Shown piece by piece: positions 1 to 6,359 of a stretch of 12,246 bases of DNA. The position numbers and the translations under genes are program-made. The notes beneath the pieces were generated by a model. It worked only from the letters and a program-made list of their open reading frames with translations. It did not search any database and was not told the DNA's origin. How positions within the stretch are numbered: the first letter of the stretch is position 1; each line of letters starts with the position of its first letter. Source of the stretch: JBGTLW01 sp041743835 (GTDB taxonomy: Bacteria > Planctomycetota > Phycisphaerae > Phycisphaerales > Phycisphaeraceae); assembly GCA_041743835.1 (NCBI GenBank), contig JBGTLW010000396.1:1-12246 (forward strand), in the 5' to 3' direction.

Positions 1-1629
1 GTCGCTGACTTCCAGCATCGCGAAGCTGAAGACGAGGATGCCCCCCGCGATCAGGTTGGCCATGATCAGCGGCACGACGACCCGGCGGATCGCAAGCATG
101 GGCGATGCGCCAAGGTTGAGCGCCGCCTCTTCGAGCTCGCCCGAGGTCTGCTCCAGCCCTGCCGAGGCGCTGCGCAGGATGTATGGCAGCCGACGGATCG
201 TGTACGCGATCACCAGGAACAACAGCGGATTGGGGTTCTTGCCAAGCACGGAGAAGATCGAAGCAATGCCCGGCATGCCGTTCTCATCGAAGAAGTTGAA
301 CAACTGCGGGAAGGGCCAGTTGAGGCTCATCGCCACATACCCAAACGCCATCACCAGCCCCGGCACCGCCAGTGGGAGCATCCCCAGCGCGTCCAGCACG
401 AAGCCGCCCTTGATCTTCACCCGCACCACCAGGTACGCGATCGCCAGGCCCAGCATCGTGCAAAGGACCATCGCGATGAGCGCATACATGAGGCTGTTGG
501 CGATAGAACCGACAGCAAGGTCATGCGATAGCGCTGCGCTGTAGTGGTCCAGCGTGAACTCCTGCGGCAGGATGCTGCGGTACCACGTGCCATCGACCGC
601 CACCGACGCGGTGATGACGCCGAAGTGGGGCAGGATCGCCAGCCCCGTGATCCCCAGGAACAACGCCATCGCACCGAACGCGGGCAGGCCACGCAACTGT
701 TGGACTGTCACCGCAGCGGTGGCCTTACCCTGCATCGCATAGGCCCGCCCGCCGAACGCCAGCTTACCCATGAGATACAGCGCCACCGCCACGACGAGCA
801 TGACCACGACCAGCGCGTACGGCCGGGGGTTGTCGCTTACCTCGCTGATGCCCCAGAACACCTGCACCGGCGTTACGGTGTAGAAGTCGAACATCAGCGG
901 CGTGCCAAGTTCGGTGAACGACCAGATGAACACAATGGTTGCCCCGGCAAACACACCGGGGAGGATGAGGGGCAGCGTGCAACGGAAGAACCGTTTGGCC
1001 CTGCTCGCGCCGAGGTTCTGGGCCGCCTCGTCCAGCGAGGGGTCCAGGTTAGCCAGTGCTGCGGTGATATTGAGGTAAAGGATGGGGTAGAGGTGCAGGG
1101 CTTCCATGATGATAATGGCCACGAGCCGACCATCGATCAGGGGAAGCCAGCTAAACCCCTCGCCGCCAAGCCAGTCGATGCCCGGCTGGTTGGGGTCGAG
1201 GATGCCGATCGACATGAGCAACGCGTTGAGCGAGCCAAACTTGCCGAGGATCGCCCGCAGCCCGATCGCCCCGACAAACGGGGGGAGGATCAGGGGGACC
1301 AGCACGAGTGCTGAGATAAACCCTTTGCCGGGGAAGGAATACCGGGCCGCGATCACGCTCATCGGCAGTGTGATGACCAGGCACAGCAGGGTGGTGAAGA
1401 CGGCGATGATGAGCGAATTGCCCAGCCCCGCGAGGTAGGCCGGGTCGCGCAGCACGCCGATGGATGAGAAGAAGTACCGCGTGGTAAACGCCCCGGTGGA
1501 GGCATCGACAAACGCACCCTTGACCGTCAGCAGGATCGGCCAGATCAGGAACACCGCGAGGATCGCCAGCAGCAGCGCATAGAGGCTGTAGCGATACACG
1601 GTGCGGACGGTGTGGTGCGACGCGGCCAT
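1..1629 (-). CDS. Iron(III)-type ABC transporter permease with two fused permease domains (partial)
   Basis: The reading frame opens with ATG at 1629 (MAASHHTVRTVYRYSLYALL) and stays open to the left edge, giving 543 residues and no stop. The product is a hydrophobic inner-membrane protein with many membrane segments. It has two copies of the EAA loop by which ABC permeases contact their ATPase: EAAQNLGAS near residues 201-209 and EAALNLGASP near 501-510, each followed by a Pro- or Gly-containing stretch (LPLILPG, VPLIMANLIAG). Two EAA loops 300 residues apart in one chain are typical of FbpB/SfuB-like permeases, which import ferric iron, and of related thiamine or 2-aminoethylphosphonate permeases. 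The substrate cannot be read from this subunit. The ATPase and binding protein are not in the window and may lie beyond the left edge. It follows the oxidoreductase gene by 97 bases, and no Shine-Dalgarno is visible before the ATG. Only the last few dozen residues should be missing. Confidence 0.87.
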   Translation of the reverse strand, partial: MAASHHTVRTVYRYSLYALLLAILAVFLIWPILLTVKGAFVDASTGAFTTRYFFSSIGVLRDPAYLAGLGNSLIIAVFTTLLCLVITLPMSVIAARYSFPGKGFISALVLVPLILPPFVGAIGLRAILGKFGSLNALLMSIGILDPNQPGIDWLGGEGFSWLPLIDGRLVAIIIMEALHLYPILYLNITAALANLDPSLDEAAQNLGASRAKRFFRCTLPLILPGVFAGATIVFIWSFTELGTPLMFDFYTVTPVQVFWGISEVSDNPRPYALVVVMLVVAVALYLMGKLAFGGRAYAMQGKATAAVTVQQLRGLPAFGAMALFLGITGLAILPHFGVITASVAVDGTWYRSILPQEFTLDHYSAALSHDLAVGSIANSLMYALIAMVLCTMLGLAIAYLVVRVKIKGGFVLDALGMLPLAVPGLVMAFGYVAMSLNWPFPQLFNFFDENGMPGIASIFSVLGKNPNPLLFLVIAYTIRRLPYILRSASAGLEQTSGELEEAALNLGASPMLAIRRVVVPLIMANLIAGGILVFSFAMLEVSD

Positions 1630-1707
1630 AGGGTGCGGACAGGATAGCCGATCGGTGGGGCGGTTGAGGCGCGGTTCGGCCCTGCGGTGTTTAGATTGTG
1701 TTCAGGC

Positions 1708-1725
1708 GGGTGGGGGTGGGGGGGG
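1708..1725 (+). other. G-tract cluster with G-quadruplex potential
   Basis: Immediately after the oxidoreductase stop codon (TAA, minus strand, 1729-1727), the plus strand carries G3-T-G5-T-G8. The G8 run can supply two G-triplets, so four runs of at least three G are available with very short loops, which fits the usual intramolecular G-quadruplex pattern. Both flanking genes are on the minus strand, so the G-rich strand is the template and the transcript would be C-rich. No hairpin followed by a T-run is visible in the 97-base gap, so this is not an ordinary intrinsic terminator. Any effect on transcription is inference. Confidence 0.4.
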
Positions 1726-1726
1726 A

Positions 1727-4093
1727 TTACAGCGGCCGGCCGTGGACGGTGAGCTCCGCCATGCGCACCGGCGAAGCACCAAGCCAGGCGGGGTCGCGGC
1801 TGATGACCGCCCCCTCGTGGTCCACCTGCCCGAAGCTGAGCACGCCCGTCGGGCAGCTCTGGACGCAGGCGCTGCAGCGCACACACTGCGGGTCCTGCAT
1901 GGGCAGGCCCTTGTTGGCGAAGTTCATGATGTCGATGCCCTGATGGCACACGCTTGTGCAGACGTTGCAGGAGATGCATTTCTTCTTCTCCGCGATGATC
2001 CCGAAGCGGGAGAACCGGGCGTAGATGTGCATCAAAGCCGCCAGAGGGCACGCGAACCGGCACCACACCCGGCCAGAGTAGTGAAAGTACAACGCGACGC
2101 CGAGGATACCCGCCCACATCAGGTCCACAAGGTACGCATAGTTCAGGAGCGGCAGGCCATCCCCCTTGGCCAGGTAGCGGAAGCCGTTCTCAGCAAAGTT
2201 GCCAGCCGGCAGCACCCAGCCAGCGATCCGCAGAATCATGACGACCACCGCGAACAGCAGGAACACCTGCCCGATCATGTTGACGCGGTTCCAGATCGGG
2301 CCGTGCGGCATCTTGTGGCGGTGGGTATCGCCCAACGTCTCCGCCAGTGCGCCGCAGGAACAAATCCACCCGCAGTAGGCCCCCTTGCCCCAGAAGTAGA
2401 TCATCGCGGGGATGGCCACAAACGTCTGAAGGAAACCAAGGATCAGCCACCCCCACAGCGGCGCGTCCGTGAACCAGTTCCACGCCATCAACGGCCAGGC
2501 GAGGATAAAGCCATACGCCCGCCAGTACTCGCGCCCGTGACCATAGGTAACCTCTGGGAAGAAGGTGTTGGCAAACCACTGGCCCGGCCCGCTGTTGAAC
2601 CAGCCGTTGTGACCCAGCCAAGGCAGCACGATCTCGGGCAGTATGAACAACGGCACCACCTGAATCGTCATCAGGGTGAGTGTCTGCACCTTGATGTACG
2701 GCGTCTTGCGTCGGCGGATGCGCTTGATGCCGAAGATCGTGACGATCGCCGCGTAGGCGAGTGTGTAGTAGAAACTGCGGCCGCTCGCGCTCAGTGCCAG
2801 TGTCCCCAGCAGGCTGGAGGGGTCGGTGGTCAGATCGCGGACCCCATCCACGGACAGGCCGAGGTAGCGGTTGAAGGTGTCCTTGAGGCCGAAGGGGATG
2901 TTGTAGTCCGCCTTCCAGTGGTAAATCCATATGCACAAGGCGAGCATCAGCGCCAGGGTCACCCACCACTGTACGCCACGATCGCCCGACACCTTCACTC
3001 CACTGCGGCGGAAGAAGTCCAGCGGCGGCTCCCGGCCGATCATCGAGAACACCGCGTCGTTGGGTATCGTCTGGTCCCCGCCGCTGCCGTCCGTCACGAC
3101 CACCTGTTTGTCGCGTATTTCTTTGACGTGGCTGGACATCATCAGGGTCAGCTTGCCGGCATGATTGGGGTGCAGATAGTCGCCCGACGGCGTGGTGACC
3201 CGGTCGCCCGCGACCGTCTCGACATCCACCGACTCGGTGGGGTTCTGTGCCAGCGCGTTGAGTTTCTCGACGTTCTCCGGCTTGGGCCGGCTGAACTCGG
3301 CCTTCCGATAGGACAGCGTGACGTTCGAGCCGCAACTTGCCAGCGCGATGGCGGTCTCAATCGCGCTATCCCCGCCGCCCACCACGAGGATGTCCTGTCC
3401 GCAGTAGTCCTTGGGGTCGTGCAGCCGGTTGTAAACCTTGTCCTTCTCCTCGCCGGGCACACCGATCTTGCGGAAGTTCCCCGATCGGCCGATGGCGACG
3501 ATCACGCGATGGGCTTGGATCGGCGTCGCATCCGGCTCGGCATCCGCGACCGCAACCTCAAACAGGCCGCCTTTGCGAGACACATGACTCACCCGCGCCC
3601 GTGTCGGCTCGATCCCCTGCGCCTGCTCATACAGGTCGTCCAGAAGCCCTTCCTTGACGCTGCTTTTCTCGTGGAACTGCAACGCCCCAGCGGGGGTCAT
3701 CTCCGTGGGGTACGTGTAGATGGGCTTGGCTTTGGGGAAGTTGACGATGGTCGAGAAAGGCTCCGCCGCCTCGAAGAGCTTGTAGCTCAGTCCGCGCTTC
3801 TCCGCCTCGATCGCAGCGCTGAATCCCGAAACCCCGGCACCGATGATGGCGACATCCAGCAGTTCCTCGTCCCGCGTCCGCCCTTGAAACTTGCGATCCG
3901 CTGCGATGCTGTGGATCGCTTTAGCGCCGCTGTCGGCCGAGAACTTGAGCAGGGGCACCCCCGTCAGGTCGCCCACCACATACAGCCCCGCCACATTGGT
4001 CGTGCCATCGGAGTTAACCACGGGCAGATGTTCCACCGTGCCCGCGGGCCAGCGCGTGTGGAGCCAGTGCATGTATGCCTTGACGGGGTTCAT
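1727..4093 (-). CDS. FAD/NAD(P)H oxidoreductase fused to NapH-like membrane 4Fe-4S electron-transfer protein
   Basis: This 788-residue fusion has three parts. Residues 1-60 carry a GLYVVGDLTG motif (36-45), which resembles the FAD-binding motif normally found at the C-terminal end of thioredoxin-reductase-like proteins. Residues 80-370 hold the FAD dinucleotide motif GAGVSG (85-90), the NAD(P)H motif GGGDSA (239-244), and a GREPPLDFF segment (353-361) that usually precedes the GD motif. No CxxC redox-active pair is present, unlike true thioredoxin reductase. Residues 375-690 contain about seven membrane segments with CGWICSCG (574-581) and CRFACP (678-683), as in NapH/NosR/CcoG-type proteins. 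Residues 700-755 contain two 4Fe-4S motifs: C706/C709/C712/C716 and C737/C740/C743/C747. It probably moves electrons from NAD(P)H through FAD into membrane-bound Fe-S clusters; the acceptor is unknown. The start is fixed by an in-frame TGA at 4102-4100, six bases upstream of the ATG. There is no clear Shine-Dalgarno. Confidence 0.85.
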   Translation of the reverse strand: MNPVKAYMHWLHTRWPAGTVEHLPVVNSDGTTNVAGLYVVGDLTGVPLLKFSADSGAKAIHSIAADRKFQGRTRDEELLDVAIIGAGVSGFSAAIEAEKRGLSYKLFEAAEPFSTIVNFPKAKPIYTYPTEMTPAGALQFHEKSSVKEGLLDDLYEQAQGIEPTRARVSHVSRKGGLFEVAVADAEPDATPIQAHRVIVAIGRSGNFRKIGVPGEEKDKVYNRLHDPKDYCGQDILVVGGGDSAIETAIALASCGSNVTLSYRKAEFSRPKPENVEKLNALAQNPTESVDVETVAGDRVTTPSGDYLHPNHAGKLTLMMSSHVKEIRDKQVVVTDGSGGDQTIPNDAVFSMIGREPPLDFFRRSGVKVSGDRGVQWWVTLALMLALCIWIYHWKADYNIPFGLKDTFNRYLGLSVDGVRDLTTDPSSLLGTLALSASGRSFYYTLAYAAIVTIFGIKRIRRRKTPYIKVQTLTLMTIQVVPLFILPEIVLPWLGHNGWFNSGPGQWFANTFFPEVTYGHGREYWRAYGFILAWPLMAWNWFTDAPLWGWLILGFLQTFVAIPAMIYFWGKGAYCGWICSCGALAETLGDTHRHKMPHGPIWNRVNMIGQVFLLFAVVVMILRIAGWVLPAGNFAENGFRYLAKGDGLPLLNYAYLVDLMWAGILGVALYFHYSGRVWCRFACPLAALMHIYARFSRFGIIAEKKKCISCNVCTSVCHQGIDIMNFANKGLPMQDPQCVRCSACVQSCPTGVLSFGQVDHEGAVISRDPAWLGASPVRMAELTVHGRPL

Positions 4094-4159
4094 TGCCGAT
4101 CATACCCCGCGTCGGCCCGTTGTATTCCACCGACATTTAGCGCGCGACAAGTGTTGCAG

Positions 4160-4165
4160 ATTATA
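4160..4165 (-). promoter_or_regulatory. Candidate -10 box for the oxidoreductase gene
   Basis: A perfect TATAAT reads on the minus strand at 4165-4160, inside the 84-base gap before the oxidoreductase ATG. It would give a leader of about 60 bases. The best -35 candidate, TTGAGT (4185-4180), matches four of six bases but leaves only 14 bases of spacer, and it sits at the end of the preceding gene. The -10 box stands out against GC-rich surroundings; the full promoter is uncertain. Confidence 0.4.
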
Positions 4166-4177
4166 CGCGGCCGGGCG

Positions 4178-6106
4178 CTACTCAAAGTGCAGCTTAGCAA
4201 TCACGCCAGACTCCCCGATCCGCTCCGCGGCAAGCCAGGGCGTGAGGCCGGACGTGGGCATGGCATTCCCCACGACCATCCCTTGCTTATCCACCGGCGC
4301 AACGCCCACCGTGATGAGCCCGCCCTCGACGGGGAGCACTGCCCTGAGCTTGACCTCGGAGTAGCCCTCGCCGGTCTGCCAGTCCCACTTGCCCGCAAGG
4401 ATGGAGGAATACCGCAGCCCGGTGAGGTCCTGCTTGTACACACGGACGAAATCAGACCAATGCCCCTTCGAGCCTTTGTCGCGGATCGGGCTGGGCATCT
4501 CCATGAACGCGTTGCGTGTGGTGATGACCCGCCGACCGCGTGCCGTGACATAGACGTTGCCCTCAAGATCGACTGCCAGGCCGTGTGGCGACACCCGCGT
4601 CGTGTTCAGGTCCGGCCAACCCGCGCGGAAGTGGGGCCAATGGCTTATCAGCGGATCGGTGAACGGGCTGTCCTGATGGTTGGCTCCCTCGCCGTACTCC
4701 GCGAGGTAGGTCGCGTGCAGCAGCACCCCCTCAGCCAGCGTCAGCCTGCCGAGCCACGAGAAGTGCATGTTGCCATGCGTCCCGGTGAACCCGTCCTGAA
4801 ATCCGCGGCCGGGGTTGTCCGGGTGCTTGACCTGGTTGCCCTGCCACAAGTTGTTGACGTTGTTGCCGTGCGCCCTGGCCGCGACAACGATCGCGCCGCC
4901 ATCGTCGGCTGGCCTTGCATAGTCGATCGCCAGCGCGTCGATGTATTGGTCGGGGGTGGAGACGCCAGCCTCTTCGGAATACAGCCGTTGCCACCAGCGA
5001 AGCCCGCCTTCCCGGTCCATCGCGACAAGCCACGGCTCAAAGTCCGGGTTCCCGCCGGGCAGCCTCGATTTGTTGTTGCCGCCCAAGTAAAACATATTGG
5101 TTCGGCGATCGACGACGATCGCGCCGATGTGGGCGCAGGGCGTGTTGCCCCAGCGGTAGCCGTAGTACCCCCTGCCGTCGTCGCGGACCTTGGCGGTCTT
5201 CTTGGTCTGCGGATCGTAGTAGCCATCGAACATCGCGTCGAAAGGCCACTTGCCGATCTTCTTCCCGCCGTTGCCGTCGGAGGTGGGGAGGTTGTATTCC
5301 GCCTCGGTCCACGACCGCAGATCGCCACGGCCCCACACCTTGAGCACGATCGCGCTGCGGTGCGCACTGCCCGTGAACTCATCGAGCGTGCCCGCGTGCT
5401 CCACGTTCTTCCCGTCAGCGTCCTGGCCCCAGTGGGTGCGCCACTGCGGGACCACGTCGGGCTCGCCGTCAGCTTTGAACCGGCCGACCGCCATCCAGTC
5501 GTAGCTGTACGGGTCGCCCTCGGCATACACCACCTTGCCGTCGCCGCCAACGTCCCACGGCTGCCCCTCCTTCAAAGGTCCGGTCGCACGGACGTCACGG
5601 CACCACACCACCGCAGTCGGGGCCGACGCGACGAAATTGCCATCCAACTTCGCGATGTAGTACCCATCGCTGATCTCTTTGCCTTGGCCGCGACGGAGGC
5701 CGGAGATGTAAAGCTCACCCGTCGCCTCCCCCGGCACGCTGGTGGTCTTGATCACGCTCACGTCGGCCGCGGTGCCTTGGGGCAGGGTGACCACGCGCAG
5801 CAAGGTCTGGAGGTCGCCCGACACATGCAGCAGAAACGCGACACGCCCGGTGTCCGCACTGGTGGGCTTTGGACCCGTCAGTTCCACACGTGGCACACCA
5901 GCGGGCACAAACGAAAGGTCGGTCGCACCACCCCCCAGCAGCAACGTGCCATCGGACAGGGCAAACGCGGTCTCCAGAGACTGGCTCCCCGCCGCCGCGA
6001 GATACCCGACGGTGTCTGCCGGTTTGGTTTCTGCAATCGCCTGCTGCCCACTGAGGCCCGCAAGCAACACGGCGACAAGAATCAACACGAAACCTCGGCT
6101 TGGCAT
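4178..6106 (-). CDS. Exported protein with SBBP-like (beta-propeller) repeats, function unknown
   Basis: The 642-residue product begins with a typical signal peptide: MPSR, a hydrophobic core at residues 6-19, and an A-x-A site (AIA, 23-25) suggesting cleavage before E26. The start is chosen because GGAG lies seven bases upstream of this ATG and because the signal peptide begins here; an open frame extends further upstream (to 6277) but looks non-coding. The mature part is rich in Gly, Trp, Tyr and Asp and shows blade-like units: GLAVDLEGNVYVTARGRR (509-526) followed by DFVRVYKQDLTGLRYSSILAG (start 552); GAIVVDRRTNMFYLGG (328-343) followed by PWLVAMDREGGLRW; and LPVEGGLITVGV near 591-602. These resemble SBBP repeats, which form beta-propellers in exported proteins. 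Only two Cys (169, 324) and no CxxCH haem site are seen. No enzymatic motif was recognised. It lies 84 bases upstream of the oxidoreductase gene on the same strand. The fold is inferred. Confidence 0.75.
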   Translation of the reverse strand: MPSRGFVLILVAVLLAGLSGQQAIAETKPADTVGYLAAAGSQSLETAFALSDGTLLLGGGATDLSFVPAGVPRVELTGPKPTSADTGRVAFLLHVSGDLQTLLRVVTLPQGTAADVSVIKTTSVPGEATGELYISGLRRGQGKEISDGYYIAKLDGNFVASAPTAVVWCRDVRATGPLKEGQPWDVGGDGKVVYAEGDPYSYDWMAVGRFKADGEPDVVPQWRTHWGQDADGKNVEHAGTLDEFTGSAHRSAIVLKVWGRGDLRSWTEAEYNLPTSDGNGGKKIGKWPFDAMFDGYYDPQTKKTAKVRDDGRGYYGYRWGNTPCAHIGAIVVDRRTNMFYLGGNNKSRLPGGNPDFEPWLVAMDREGGLRWWQRLYSEEAGVSTPDQYIDALAIDYARPADDGGAIVVAARAHGNNVNNLWQGNQVKHPDNPGRGFQDGFTGTHGNMHFSWLGRLTLAEGVLLHATYLAEYGEGANHQDSPFTDPLISHWPHFRAGWPDLNTTRVSPHGLAVDLEGNVYVTARGRRVITTRNAFMEMPSPIRDKGSKGHWSDFVRVYKQDLTGLRYSSILAGKWDWQTGEGYSEVKLRAVLPVEGGLITVGVAPVDKQGMVVGNAMPTSGLTPWLAAERIGESGVIAKLHFE

Positions 6107-6113
6107 GGCATAT

Positions 6114-6117
6114 CTCC
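6114..6117 (-). promoter_or_regulatory. Shine-Dalgarno deciding the start of the exported protein
   Basis: GGAG reads on the minus strand seven bases before the ATG at 6106. It supports starting at the signal peptide rather than at the upstream ATG of the longer open frame. A nearer out-of-frame ATG overlaps the spacer and would not produce this protein. Confidence 0.6.
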
Positions 6118-6182
6118 ATAAACTAGACTCGTCATATCCTAGCATAGACCGATGGCCGGGGCCCGCACTTGTGGCACCTTTT

Positions 6183-6198
6183 GTGACTGCTGAGTCAC
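6183..6198. promoter_or_regulatory. Perfect inverted repeat in the divergent intergenic region (candidate operator)
   Basis: GTGACT-GCTG-AGTCAC is a perfect 6-bp inverted repeat with a 4-base centre. It lies about 77 bases upstream of the exported-protein start and about 160 bases upstream of recN, in the 253-base divergent gap. Its size and symmetry suit a dimeric regulator. On the minus strand it is followed by AAAA and on the plus strand preceded by TTTT, so it is not a standard terminator for either gene. It does not match the LexA box of E. coli (CTG-N10-CAG) or of B. subtilis. Confidence 0.35.
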
Positions 6199-6346
6199 CC
6201 CAACCTAAACGAGCCGCGACCGTCAGGGAGCGGGCCACCCCAGCATGATGCGGCACAGACATTGCACGCCCACGCACTTAGGACGACGCGTGTTGAGTTG
6301 CCCATGTGAGCCGCAATGATTAGCCTCAGCGACATAAAGCCCTGGC

Positions 6347-6353
6347 AAGGAGG
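6347..6353 (+). promoter_or_regulatory. Shine-Dalgarno of recN supporting a TTG start
   Basis: AAGGAGG lies six bases before the TTG at 6360. It is the strongest ribosome binding site in the window and fixes the non-ATG start of recN. Confidence 0.8.
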
Positions 6354-6359
6354 CCGCGC

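Noticed and set aside
544..1314. A 256-codon open frame on the plus strand
   Set aside because: It is antisense to the ABC permease, and the translation is low-complexity and very rich in charged and polar residues (Arg, His, Asp, Glu, Gln).
1601..6121. A 1506-codon open frame on the plus strand covering two genes and their gap
   Set aside because: It is the antisense shadow of the oxidoreductase and exported-protein genes. Its translation is rich in Arg, His, Pro and Val with no domain pattern, whereas the minus strand has clear motifs, a signal peptide and a ribosome binding site. GC-rich codon use removes stops from the opposite frame.
6244..6320. Partly complementary ATGATGCGGCACA and TGTGAGCCGCAATGAT upstream of recN
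   Set aside because: Pairing needs several bulges across a loop of about 50 bases; I consider it chance in GC-rich sequence.
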